Positions 50,052-58,525 of a stretch of 64,000 nucleotides of DNA are shown in pieces. Numbering within the stretch: position 1 is the first letter of the stretch; each line of letters opens with the position of its first letter. This stretch comes from Oscillibacter sp. (GTDB taxonomy: Bacteria > Bacillota > Clostridia > Oscillospirales > Oscillospiraceae). The notes below the pieces were generated by a model. That model made no database searches. It was not told the DNA's origin and worked only from the letters and a program-made list of their open reading frames with translations. The translations under genes and the position numbers were made by a program. The stretch is taken from assembly GCA_022795445.1 (NCBI GenBank), contig JAAWGR010000003.1:1-64000 (forward strand), read 5' to 3'.

Positions 50052-51542
50052 TCAATCCAGCGGCTTCATCGTGGGGAACAAAATTACGTCGCGGATAGAA
50101 TCGGAATTTGTCAGCAGCATCACGCAGCGATCAATGCCAATGCCCATACCGCCTGTGGGAGGCAAACCATATTCCAGCGCCGTGATGAAGTCCTCATCCA
50201 TCATACCAGCTTCATCGTTGCCCATATCCCGCAAGGCCAATTCATGCTCGAAGCGGCCTCTTTGGTCGATTGGGTCATTCAGCTCCGAGAATGCGTTGGC
50301 AAACTCCGCATGGTTAATAAACAACTCAAAGCGCTCCGTCAAACGTGGGTCTGCCGGGGACCGCTTTGTAAGCGGCGAAACCTCCACCGGATACATCGTG
50401 ATAAACGTAGGCTGGATCAGTTTTTCCTCCACACGCTGGTCGAACGCCTCATAGAGTGCGGTGCCCCAGGTACGCTCGCAGCCTTCCATATCAATACCTT
50501 TGGCTTTTGCGGCCTTGCAGGCTTCCTCATCATCAGAAATTGCATGAAAGTCGATGCCTACATACTCTTTTACCGCGTCAATCATTGTCAAACGCTTCCA
50601 GCCAGGGGTCAGGTCGATGGTTTCGCCCAACCATTCGATCTGGTAAGAACCCAGCAGGTCCTTCGCGGCGGTGGACAAGATCCCCTCTGCAATGTCCATC
50701 ATATCACGGAAATCCGCATAGGCCTCATACAGCTCAATGGTCGTAAACTCTGGATTATGCTTGGGGTCCATACCTTCGTTGCGGAAGATGCGGCCGATCT
50801 CATATACCCGCTCAAAACCGCCAACGGTCAGGCGCTTCAAGGGCAGCTCTGTAGCAATACGCATATACATATCAATGCCCAAAGTGTTATGATGGGTGAT
50901 GAAGGGCCGAGCCGTCGCGCCGCCGGAAATCGTATTCAGGACCGGCGTCTCCACTTCCAGGTAATCCCGCTGGTCCAGGTACGCCCGCACATGCTTGATG
51001 AATGCTGTACGCAGCTGGAAAGTTCGGCGGACATCTTCATTCATAATCAAGTCAACGTAGCGTTGACGATAGCGCAGCTCCTTATCTTGGAGACCATGAA
51101 ATTTTTCCGGCAGCGGCAGGAGGGACTTGCTCAGGAGTGTAATGTTCTTCGCCCGCACACTCATCTCTCCACGCTGAGTGCGGAACACTTCTCCCTCCAC
51201 TCCAACGATGTCGCCAATATCAAACTTTTTGAACTTCTTATATACAGTCTCGTCCATCTCGTCCTGACGAGCATACAACTGGATTCGGCCATCTTTATCC
51301 TGCAAATCGCAAAAGCTCACCTTCCCCATGCCGCGCTTGCTCATCAAACGGCCAGCTACCTTCACAGGTTTGCCTTCCATCTCATCGAAATGCTCCTTAA
51401 TCTCCTGGGAAGTGGCCGTACGCTGGAAACGGGTAATCTGGAATGGGTCCTGCCCCGCCTTTTGCAGCTCCGCCAGCTTCTCCCGGCGGACTCTCCTCTG
51501 TTCAGACAGCTCCTGCTCTTGGTTCCTCATTTGTTCAGCCAT
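50052..51542 (-). CDS. lysS: Lysyl-tRNA synthetase, class II
   Basis: 496 residues with the N-terminal OB-fold anticodon-binding domain (VKVAGRLMSKRGMGKVSFCDLQD), motif 1, motif 2 (RIFRNEGMDPKHNPEFTTIELYEAY) and motif 3 (GLPPTGGMGIGIDRCVML). It lies 31 bases behind greA on the same strand, the usual greA-lysS pair of Firmicutes. Confidence 0.98.
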   Translation of the reverse strand: MAEQMRNQEQELSEQRRVRREKLAELQKAGQDPFQITRFQRTATSQEIKEHFDEMEGKPVKVAGRLMSKRGMGKVSFCDLQDKDGRIQLYARQDEMDETVYKKFKKFDIGDIVGVEGEVFRTQRGEMSVRAKNITLLSKSLLPLPEKFHGLQDKELRYRQRYVDLIMNEDVRRTFQLRTAFIKHVRAYLDQRDYLEVETPVLNTISGGATARPFITHHNTLGIDMYMRIATELPLKRLTVGGFERVYEIGRIFRNEGMDPKHNPEFTTIELYEAYADFRDMMDIAEGILSTAAKDLLGSYQIEWLGETIDLTPGWKRLTMIDAVKEYVGIDFHAISDDEEACKAAKAKGIDMEGCERTWGTALYEAFDQRVEEKLIQPTFITMYPVEVSPLTKRSPADPRLTERFELFINHAEFANAFSELNDPIDQRGRFEHELALRDMGNDEAGMMDEDFITALEYGLPPTGGMGIGIDRCVMLLTNSDSIRDVILFPTMKPLD

Positions 51543-51573
51543 GTTTTCTAACTCCTCACTATCGATTCTCTCG

Positions 51574-52047
51574 TTACCGTTCGATTTTCAAGACTGTGTA
51601 TTTAATTGCGCCGCGGGGAGCTTCTACCGTAACAACATCTCCCTCTTTCGCACCCAGAAGCGCTTTGCCGAAGGGGGATTCTTCCGAAATAATACCGTTC
51701 ATTGGATCGGACTCCTGAGAGCCAACGATGGAATACTCTGACTCTGCCTTGCTGTCCGTCTTGGCTACCGTTACACGGCAACCAATCGCCACCACGTCTG
51801 TTGCCAAGTTGCTCTCGTCCACAATCACGCGATGCTGCAAAACCTCTTCCAGCTCCGCAATGCGGGAATACAGTTTTCCTTGTTCATTTTTCGCTTCGTC
51901 ATACTCACTGTTTTCGCTCAAGTCGCCAAAACCGCGGGCAACCTTGATCTGCTCTGCCACCTCATCGGAACGGGTGGTTTTCAAATAATTTAGTTCCTCC
52001 TCCAGTTCTTTAGCACGGGCCGCACTCATTTTATATTCTTTTTCCAT
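51574..52047 (-). CDS. greA: Transcription elongation factor GreA
   Basis: Rescues backtracked RNA polymerase by stimulating transcript cleavage. 157 residues: N-terminal coiled coil (about 5-75, with the acidic tip GDLSENSEYDEAKNEQ) and C-terminal FKBP-like domain (SPFGKALLGAKEGDVVTVEAP). The ATG at 52047 is favoured by GGAAGGGA upstream and by the usual family length; an ATG at 52071 lacks an SD. Confidence 0.97.
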   Translation of the reverse strand: MEKEYKMSAARAKELEEELNYLKTTRSDEVAEQIKVARGFGDLSENSEYDEAKNEQGKLYSRIAELEEVLQHRVIVDESNLATDVVAIGCRVTVAKTDSKAESEYSIVGSQESDPMNGIISEESPFGKALLGAKEGDVVTVEAPRGAIKYTVLKIER

Positions 52048-52141
52048 GTCGCTCAAGTCCCTTCCTTTCATTTATCTTCGTCGGAAAAGGGAAAAACCCC
52101 CTACCGGCTTGTTTTTAAATACCATTTATTTATGAATTCTC

Positions 52142-52170
52142 ATTATATAAGGACGTCTTCAGAATGTCAA
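52142..52170 (-). promoter_or_regulatory. Consensus promoter of greA-lysS
   Basis: Minus strand TTGACA (52170-52165), 17-base spacer, TATAAT (52147-52142), all perfect. The -35 box overlaps the stop codon of the preceding gene. Confidence 0.88.
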
Positions 52171-52913
52171 GTGTCAGATATTCGCCCAGCACTAATTGAA
52201 ATCTGTCCCGCCTGAAGGGCGCCCGCCTCTCGTAATGCCGCCAGCATCTGACCGCGATGCACACCCTCTGGCAGACGTTCCTCCAAAACCGGCGGCAGCG
52301 TCAGCAGCGGCAGAGGAAATTTTTCATCATACAGCCGCAGGGCCACTGGATTTCGGCAAGATAGATCCTGCCGGGCATCGAACAAAATCAGTGCCTCCGC
52401 CTCCTCCAACTGCTCCCGGGACGGCCCCAGGACCAACGATACACCGTATTCACGCCGCAACTGGCGGCACAGCTCCTCCCCGCCGTATGTAAGATCCAGC
52501 AACACGTACCGATGCCGGAGAGCTAATTCCGTCACTGTCCGAACAACTTCTCCTGTAAGGCCTGCCGCCGCTATAGCGACCCGTGATCCGGCCACCGGCA
52601 GCCCCTGCTCCGCAAGGCCTGTCTGCACCCAATCCGCTGCCAGAGCCCGTCGCAGGGCCAAGGTAGAAACCGGCCGCAGACCACATTTTTCAAGTTGTTC
52701 ACCATAAGCGAAATCCTCCGGCAGGACTACCTGCACCACGCCGCGTTTCCGCAGTTTCTTTCCAGCCGCCAGCACACGGCGGCGCATAACCGCTGTATGG
52801 GGACTGCGGCTGATTTCCGCACCTAGAAACCGCATATGCAAAAATGCCTGCTCCCGCACATCCACCCGTTTCCGCCCCTTCTGCGGGGCCGTCCATAAAA
52901 TTAAGCCAACCAT
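52167..52913 (-). CDS. Conserved hypothetical protein with a Rossmann-like central part
   Basis: 248 residues, not recognised. Basic N-terminal half (RMRRRVLAAGKKLRKRGVVQVVLPEDF-type segment), then SRVAIAAAGLTGEVVRTVTELALRHRYVLLDLTYGGEELCRQLRREYGV, which reads like a beta-alpha-beta dinucleotide fold, and a final acidic segment LILFDARQD. No membrane helix. The SD GGGAGG lies 8 bases before the ATG at 52913 but is the 3' arm of a perfect 13-bp hairpin. An in-frame ATG at 52934 lies inside the hairpin. Follows the M23 hydrolase gene on the same strand. Confidence 0.75.
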   Translation of the reverse strand: MVGLILWTAPQKGRKRVDVREQAFLHMRFLGAEISRSPHTAVMRRRVLAAGKKLRKRGVVQVVLPEDFAYGEQLEKCGLRPVSTLALRRALAADWVQTGLAEQGLPVAGSRVAIAAAGLTGEVVRTVTELALRHRYVLLDLTYGGEELCRQLRREYGVSLVLGPSREQLEEAEALILFDARQDLSCRNPVALRLYDEKFPLPLLTLPPVLEERLPEGVHRGQMLAALREAGALQAGQISISAGRISDT

Positions 52914-52921
52914 GCAAACTA

Positions 52922-52950
52922 CCTCCCGCTCCATGGTATGGAGCGGGAGG
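52922..52950 (-). promoter_or_regulatory. Hairpin covering the SD of the 248-aa protein
   Basis: Minus strand CCTCCCGCTCCAT (52950-52938), loop ACC, ATGGAGCGGGAGG (52934-52922): 13 perfect base pairs. The 3' arm contains the SD GGGAGG. No T-run follows, so it is not a normal terminator. Confidence 0.7.
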
Positions 52951-52974
52951 CCGGAATATGTGTGCGTTTAGAGT

Positions 52975-54258
52975 TTATTTGGAAAGCGTGTAACCGGTGA
53001 GATATCCTTTCTTTGGCTCTGCGCCATCGTTCAGCGGGTTGACACGTACGCCGTTCTCCGTAACTTCAAAGTGGAGGTGGGGCCCAGTGGAATTGCCGGT
53101 GGAGCCGGTGATTCCGAGCACATCGCCCTGCTTCACGGTCTGCCCCACGTTGACCTTGCGGCTGCTCATATGGGCATACAGGGTCGTATTGCCGCTGCCA
53201 TGGCTGACGACGACATAATTGCCATAGGATTTGCTATAGGTCGATACGATCACTGTACCCGCCTTAGCGGCGTAGATGGAACTGGTATAACCCACCCGGC
53301 CGATGTCGGTACCCTGGTGGTTTGTTGAGCCAATGCCGCCGGGGGAGGCCCGTCCGCCCATGGTGGAAGTAATATAGCGGCTGCTCACCGGCCAAATGTA
53401 TCCACCTGGGTTGGATTGTACGGAGGGTGATGGTGTGACGGTAGAACTACCGCCGTTTGCAGCAGCTGCAGCCGCCGCAGCTGCCCGTGCCGCTGCTTCT
53501 TCTGCGGCCAGCTGCTTACTCAGCTGCATAATCTTTGCTTGGATAGCATCCGCCTCGTCGGAGAGATCGTCCATCGCGTCCTCTTGATCTGCCTGTTGGG
53601 CACGCAGCTGAACAATGAGCTTATTGGCATCTTCCCTCTGCTTATCCAGTTCGGACTTCTTGACTTCCAACTCCGCTTTTGCCGCTTCAGACTCGGATTT
53701 TTGAGTTTCCAGCTCATTTTTCTTCTCAAGCACTTCTGCTTGGATCTTTTGCAGATCATCAATCACCCTCTGGTCATACTCCATAATCTCATTGACCGCA
53801 TCCAGCCGTCCCAGCAGGTCAGAAAAGTTGGTTGCCCGGAACAGTACCGACCAATAGTCTACCTTACCTTGTTCCTCCATCGCCCGAACACGTTTACAGA
53901 ACAGTTCATACTGTGCCTCCTCCCGCGCTTGTGCGACCTCCAGTTCTCCTTGGGTCTGGACAATCAGATCCGCATAGGTGTTGATCTCATCTTCTTTGTT
54001 GGAAATTTCGTTTTCTGTCAGGCTAATCTGCTGGTCAAGCAGTTCCTTGCGTGCCAGATTGTCAGAAATCTCCGTTGAAAGCGCGTCCAGTTTCGCCTGA
54101 AGCTCTTTTTTCTCCTGGGCAATGGTCTGGGCATCGCCCTTGAGTGCGTCGATGTCCGCCTTTGTTACCGCTGCCGCTGGAAGAAGGTTCACCGCCAGAA
54201 GCGTTGCAGCCAGAAATGCCGCACATACACAGCGTATCCAATTCTTCTTTTGTTTCAT
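52975..54258 (-). CDS. M23 peptidoglycan hydrolase with coiled coil (EnvC/PcsB-like)
   Basis: Exported cell-wall hydrolase, 427 residues as precursor. Signal peptide (about 1-31, ending AAA), a long coiled coil (about 35-265), an Ala-rich and Ser/Pro linker, and a LytM/M23 domain (about 305-425) with NHQGTDIG and GPHLHFEV holding the zinc ligands. Such coiled-coil hydrolases are switched on by FtsEX during division; its gene lies 10 bases behind ftsX. The start at 54258 is set by GGGAGG. All three zinc-site motifs are intact. Confidence 0.92.
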   Translation of the reverse strand: MKQKKNWIRCVCAAFLAATLLAVNLLPAAAVTKADIDALKGDAQTIAQEKKELQAKLDALSTEISDNLARKELLDQQISLTENEISNKEDEINTYADLIVQTQGELEVAQAREEAQYELFCKRVRAMEEQGKVDYWSVLFRATNFSDLLGRLDAVNEIMEYDQRVIDDLQKIQAEVLEKKNELETQKSESEAAKAELEVKKSELDKQREDANKLIVQLRAQQADQEDAMDDLSDEADAIQAKIMQLSKQLAAEEAAARAAAAAAAAANGGSSTVTPSPSVQSNPGGYIWPVSSRYITSTMGGRASPGGIGSTNHQGTDIGRVGYTSSIYAAKAGTVIVSTYSKSYGNYVVVSHGSGNTTLYAHMSSRKVNVGQTVKQGDVLGITGSTGNSTGPHLHFEVTENGVRVNPLNDGAEPKKGYLTGYTLSK

Positions 54259-54268
54259 GGCTGCCTCC

Positions 54269-55156
54269 CTATACCTGCAAAAACCTCCGGATGGCAGACA
54301 GGCTGCCGCCCACACCAATCAGAATGCCTGCGACAGTAAATGTTGCCGCCACTGGAATCCTCAGTTCCTGGAAAGAAATGATATCAATGAGCTGCAAAGC
54401 GTCATTGGTATTCACGCCCTGGGCCACTGCTTCGTAAAGTCCCCATTGAAGCAGGAAAGCAATCGCCGCGCCCAACAGGCCCAGCATGAATCCCTCATAC
54501 ACAAACGGCCAGCGAATAAACCCGTTTGTTGCACCCACCATACGCATAATGGCGATTTCCTCCCTCCGGTCGAAGGTGGTCAAGCGGATCGTGTTAGAGA
54601 TGATGAATACCGACACTACAAACAAAACTGCAATCAAGGCAATACAGACCACAGAGGCCACGTTTCGGACGGTAATGAAGCCGCCGGCTACCGCCTCATA
54701 AGCGTTCACCTTAGCGATTCCCTCTACATTATCTACGGCCTCTTTGGTTTGGGAAATCTGGTTCAAATCCTGGATTTTCAAGGAATATCGGTCACGCAGA
54801 ATCTCCGGATCCAAATCCTTGAACATATCCTCGTCCGGATAATCCTCAAGAAAGTTCTCCATTGCCTCCTGACGGCTGATATACGTGACGGAAACCACAT
54901 TCGGGATGGCCTCCAGCTCCGTCTGCAAGGCCCTGGCCTGGTTTTCGCTGTAACTCTCTTCCACATAGGCCAAAATCTCGTTTTCCTGTTCCAAATCTTT
55001 TAAAAGGCTGTTGGCGTTCACCGCCACTAAGCTGAACGTACCCATAATCAGCAGACAGGCCACCGTAATGCCGATGGCTGCGAAGGTCATGAAGCCATGG
55101 CTGAACATGTTCGAGAGGCCCTCATGGAAAAAATATCCGAAATTGTGTCTACCCAT
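54269..55156 (-). CDS. ftsX: Cell-division ABC-type permease subunit FtsX
   Basis: Membrane partner of FtsE that passes a conformational signal to the peptidoglycan hydrolase outside. 295 residues, an N-terminal helix (about 25-50), a large extracellular loop (about 55-155) that contacts the hydrolase, and three further helices with the FDRREEIAIMRMVGATNGFIRWPFVYEG motif. The start at 55156 follows GGGAGG and overlaps ftsE by 8 bases. Confidence 0.95.
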   Translation of the reverse strand: MGRHNFGYFFHEGLSNMFSHGFMTFAAIGITVACLLIMGTFSLVAVNANSLLKDLEQENEILAYVEESYSENQARALQTELEAIPNVVSVTYISRQEAMENFLEDYPDEDMFKDLDPEILRDRYSLKIQDLNQISQTKEAVDNVEGIAKVNAYEAVAGGFITVRNVASVVCIALIAVLFVVSVFIISNTIRLTTFDRREEIAIMRMVGATNGFIRWPFVYEGFMLGLLGAAIAFLLQWGLYEAVAQGVNTNDALQLIDIISFQELRIPVAATFTVAGILIGVGGSLSAIRRFLQV

Positions 55157-55841
55157 GAATATGTCCTCCCACATAACCGCCCACGCTGTCGTTGATCACA
55201 TGGCCGGAATCGATGGTAACAACCCGCTTTCCAAAGCGGTCCACCAAATTTTTCTCGTGGGTCACTACCACCATGGTCGTACCCAACGCATTGATTTTTA
55301 CCAACAAGTCCATCAGTTCCAAGGACCGCTCCGGATCCAGGTTGCCAGTAGGCTCGTCGGCGATGACCGTATTGGGGTTATTCACCAGCGCCCGGGCAAT
55401 GGCAACACGCTGCTGTTCACCACCAGAAAGCTCCGTCGGGTAGCTATACGCCTTATTCTCCAAGCCCACCAGCTCCAAGACATACGGAATCCGCTGGCGG
55501 CTCTCCTTGGCCGACGCGCCTACCGCCCGCATGACAAATGCCAGATTGTCATAAACGGTCTTCTTCTCGATCAAACGGAAATCCTGGAAAATGACCCCCA
55601 GCGTCCGGCGCATCAGCGGAATTTGACGCTCGGAAATATTGCTGGTGGAAAAACCGTTGATCATGATCCGCCCGGCGCAGGGTTCCACTTCGCCCGTCAG
55701 CAGTTTGATGATGGTAGACTTGCCAGAACCGGACGGACCAACCAGGAACACAAACTCCCCATCCTCAATGGTCAGTGTGATACCCTGAATGGCCTTGGTC
55801 CCGTTCTCGTAGACCATTTCCACGTCTTTTAATCGTATCAT
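55149..55841 (-). CDS. ftsE: Cell-division ATP-binding protein FtsE
   Basis: 230-residue ABC ATPase: Walker A GPSGSGKST, signature LSGGEQQRVAIARALV, Walker B VIADEPTG and H-loop VVTHEK. FtsE with FtsX regulates cell-wall hydrolysis at the division site. The operon ftsE-ftsX-M23 hydrolase-unknown gene runs on the minus strand from a promoter at 55908-55936. Confidence 0.97.
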   Translation of the reverse strand: MIRLKDVEMVYENGTKAIQGITLTIEDGEFVFLVGPSGSGKSTIIKLLTGEVEPCAGRIMINGFSTSNISERQIPLMRRTLGVIFQDFRLIEKKTVYDNLAFVMRAVGASAKESRQRIPYVLELVGLENKAYSYPTELSGGEQQRVAIARALVNNPNTVIADEPTGNLDPERSLELMDLLVKINALGTTMVVVTHEKNLVDRFGKRVVTIDSGHVINDSVGGYVGGHIHG

Positions 55842-55907
55842 AAAGGCCCCCTAAATGGTGTCGGAAACTGGGACGTGCCTCCGGCGGCCGACAAAATTAC
55901 ACAAGAT

Positions 55908-55936
55908 ATTATAACATAAATACATTTTCGCGTCAA
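55908..55936 (-). promoter_or_regulatory. Sigma-A promoter of ftsEX
   Basis: Minus strand TTGACG (55936-55931), 17-base spacer, TATAAT (55913-55908), 67 bases before the ftsE start. Confidence 0.83.
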
Positions 55937-56063
55937 TGTTCCAAATTTGGATTCCTTTTGTCTTTTATGCCACGCGGCCGGTTCTTTTGAAATATTTATC
56001 CCTTTTATCCTTTGTGTTGATAAGTGTCTATAAAACTTTCCATTCGTCGAAATGACGAGAAGT

Positions 56064-56555
56064 TTATCTATGCAAAAAATACAATACTTCTCTTACATCT
56101 TTTCCACCGATAATGGCATCCATAGATACGCCCGAATAGATAAATCCGTATTTTTCATAGAATTTTCTTGCTCTGTGATTATCCTCTAAAACCTATAAAA
56201 GCACTTTATTAAATCCGGATTGCTTTATTTCTTCAATACATTTGCCAAGCAATCACCTGCCATATCCTTTTCCAATGTAATCAGGCAGGAACTATATGGA
56301 GACAACTTCTCCATAATCGCTATATGTTTCCCATCTCGATTTGCAAAAACTTGCAGTACCGTTCATTCTCCCATGGTCTATCCAAACAAGACTATTCAAA
56401 TCGGCCCTATTGATACTGTCAACCCATTGTCCCTTTGGAATACGATCAAGATAATCTTGAGGAAAAATGCCCTTATATGCGTATTTCCAACTGCTTTCAT
56501 ATAGTTTGCCTATTTCAGGCAGGTTTTCGTTTTTAGTGATGTATCTAATCTCCAT
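56064..56555 (-). pseudogene. Decayed GNAT family N-acetyltransferase
   Basis: One reading frame of 164 codons reads as a complete GNAT acetyltransferase but is cut by three stop codons. From MEIRYITKNENLPEIGKLY and YKGIFPQDYLDRI it continues through VSI, TAG (56294-56292), FLPDYIGKGYGR, TGA (56255-56253), LLGKCIEEIK..., TAG (56195-56193), then VLEDNHRARKFYEKYGFIYSG to a final TAA. The acetyl-CoA motif Q/R-x-x-G-x-G/A is seen as DYIGKGYGR, and NHRARKFYEKYGF is the typical motif B. No frameshift is needed. The region is AT-rich compared with its neighbours, pointing to transfer and later decay. Confidence 0.85.
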
Positions 56556-56711
56556 TACAATACTCCCACAAACTCCGATTTTCTTTCTGCGCATATCATG
56601 GCTCTTTTTCAGCATCAAGCTGCGATTCGCGAAATCGCCAATGCCTCATCTCATCAACACATAAAGTAAAAGGGAAAAATATTTCGTCATTGCAACGAAA
56701 TTATGTAGAAT

Positions 56712-57113
56712 TTACTGCAAATCAGAAATCCAATACACATATTCTGCTCCGCTTTTGTAAGTTTCTTTACTCCTTACCAGTTTTATCAACCATTGTACTT
56801 TGGGATATTGTCTAAGAAAATTCTGTATGATAACACCATCTGCTAAAAGGGCGTTTGGTCGGTCTGATGAATCAAAATCATCATCAAATACATTTACTTT
56901 CATTCCATTCCATAGCTCAACATCTTTTCCATCTGAATCATTTACAATATCCGCTTGTGAAAACAAGTAAATGGGGGCGCCATCTTGATCAACGGCGCAA
57001 AATTCGTTAAAATCCAGCCAGATCCTAGTCCTGTCCAGCGGCATGGCAGACCTGCTTTTCTCTTGCTTAGTCCTCATTTTTCCTTTATATCGATACGGAT
57101 AGACTTGCGCCAT
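56712..57113 (-). CDS. Hypothetical protein, AT-rich orphan
   Basis: 133 residues beginning MAQVYPYRYKGKMRTKQEKSR, with a basic N-terminus and an acidic centre (NDSDGKDVELWNGMKVNVFDDDFDSSD). No motif recognised. ACGAGGTGATAAAA lies before the ATG at 57113, which supports that start over an upstream one. It shares the AT-rich composition of the neighbouring acetyltransferase relic, so it may belong to the same acquired islet. Confidence 0.65.
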   Translation of the reverse strand: MAQVYPYRYKGKMRTKQEKSRSAMPLDRTRIWLDFNEFCAVDQDGAPIYLFSQADIVNDSDGKDVELWNGMKVNVFDDDFDSSDRPNALLADGVIIQNFLRQYPKVQWLIKLVRSKETYKSGAEYVYWISDLQ

Positions 57114-57238
57114 TTTTATCACCTCGTTTGCTCTCAGCGGTTCGACGCACTGGATAGGATGCTTACGCAAATCGGCAGAAGGTTCTCCAGCAGGCTAATC
57201 CCTTTAGATTTTATACAGCACAATGATAAATATAACCT

Positions 57239-57271
57239 GAAAAACGGAAGCGGCGAACGAAAGTCCGCCGC
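57239..57271 (-). terminator. Intrinsic terminator after the CdaR-like regulator
   Basis: Minus strand GCGGCGGAC pairs with GTTCGCCGC (57271-57250) across a 4-base loop and runs into TTCCGTTTTTC. Confidence 0.78.
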
Positions 57272-57278
57272 TCTATCA

Positions 57279-58370
57279 TCACGAATCAATCCCTCTGGAA
57301 GTTAGATATTTCTTGACCATCAATGCCACCTTAAAAGTGATTGCATCATCAAATTCCCGCAGGTCTAAACCTGTCAACTTCTTAATCTTCTCCAAACGGT
57401 ACACCAGCGTATTCCGGTGAACGAACAGCTTTCGGGCTGTCTCCGAAACATTCAGGTTGTTCTCAAAAAACCGGTGAATTGTAAAAAGTGTTTCCTTGTC
57501 CAGTGCATCGATGGGATTCTTCTTGAAAACTTCCTGGAGGAACATCTCGCACAAGGTCGTCGGCAACTGGTAAATCAGTCGGCCAATGCCCAGGTTTTCA
57601 TAATTGATTACATACTTCTCTGTATCAAAAACCTTGCCAACATCAATCGAAATCTGTGCCTCTTTATAGGACTTCGCCAAGTCCCGCAGGTGCATAGCAA
57701 TCGTGCCAATACCCACCACAACGGTACTTTCACTGCCAGAGCGCAGGCTCTCCTCAATGGAAGCGGCAATCTTGTTCAGTTCCTTGAACCCCGCCCCATC
57801 CGGCATTTGACGGACCAGGACAACATCCCCTTCGCCAACATTCAAAACGAAATCATTCTGCCGGTCAGGGTACATAGACTGGATCACATCCGTCGGTACA
57901 GATTCCCCTTTCCGCAGGGAACGCACCACAAAAACACCACGGGGCAAATCGGCGGTCACCCGCAGTTCTTTTGCCCGCATGTAGATATCGCCCAACATGA
58001 TATTGTCTGAAATGATATCTTTAATGAAAGACCCACGGTCGTGTTTTTCCTCATAATAGGATTTCGCAGCGTTGAGGGCCACCGTAGCCACGGAACAAAC
58101 CGCTTTGCTCACATCGTTCTCCCCAAAGGCAAAGGCTGCATAATCGAACTGGTTGCCCCAGCCGTTGAGGGCTTTGAAGGTCTTTCCATCGTAGGAGATC
58201 AGCGCGCCGGCGGCATTATTGACGACCAAAACATACTCCGTCCACCGTTGCCCGATCAGGGACAGCTCGCTGCACGCGATCACGATTCCCTCTCCGTCAA
58301 TCACGCCGATGGTTCGGTCCGTATTTTCTTTTAGCTGCAGCACCACATTTTGATAAATTCTCCCAGACAT
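57279..58370 (-). CDS. CdaR/PucR-type transcriptional regulator
   Basis: 363 residues: an N-terminal putative ligand-binding domain starting MSGRIYQNVVLQLKENTDRTIGVIDGEG (sugar-diacid recognition type), a central GAF-like segment, and a C-terminal PucR helix-turn-helix (FFENNLNVSETARKLFVHRNTLVYRLEKIKKLTGLDLR). The family controls sugar acid or purine use, but no such genes are nearby. A promoter with perfect TATAAT is upstream. Confidence 0.9.
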   Translation of the reverse strand: MSGRIYQNVVLQLKENTDRTIGVIDGEGIVIACSELSLIGQRWTEYVLVVNNAAGALISYDGKTFKALNGWGNQFDYAAFAFGENDVSKAVCSVATVALNAAKSYYEEKHDRGSFIKDIISDNIMLGDIYMRAKELRVTADLPRGVFVVRSLRKGESVPTDVIQSMYPDRQNDFVLNVGEGDVVLVRQMPDGAGFKELNKIAASIEESLRSGSESTVVVGIGTIAMHLRDLAKSYKEAQISIDVGKVFDTEKYVINYENLGIGRLIYQLPTTLCEMFLQEVFKKNPIDALDKETLFTIHRFFENNLNVSETARKLFVHRNTLVYRLEKIKKLTGLDLREFDDAITFKVALMVKKYLTSRGIDS

Positions 58371-58429
58371 GGGCCGTCCTCCTCACCTAAAATCATCGGG
58401 GAAGCATTGTGCAATTTGCCAACAATCAC

Positions 58430-58458
58430 ATTATATCGTCATTTTCGCCAAAAAGCAA
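58430..58458 (-). promoter_or_regulatory. Sigma-A promoter of the CdaR-like regulator
   Basis: Minus strand TTGCTT (58458-58453), 17-base spacer, TATAAT (58435-58430), about 60 bases upstream of the start. Confidence 0.7.
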
Positions 58459-58525
58459 GATGTTTTTTCTTTTTTCCACAAAAAAGCTCTTTCCTTTTTG
58501 GTGAGAATTCGTTTTTTTCTGCGAA

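Noticed and set aside
50004..51551. Open frame of 515 codons opposite lysS
   Set aside because: Antisense shadow of a clear lysyl-tRNA synthetase gene; His/Leu-rich composition typical of such shadows.
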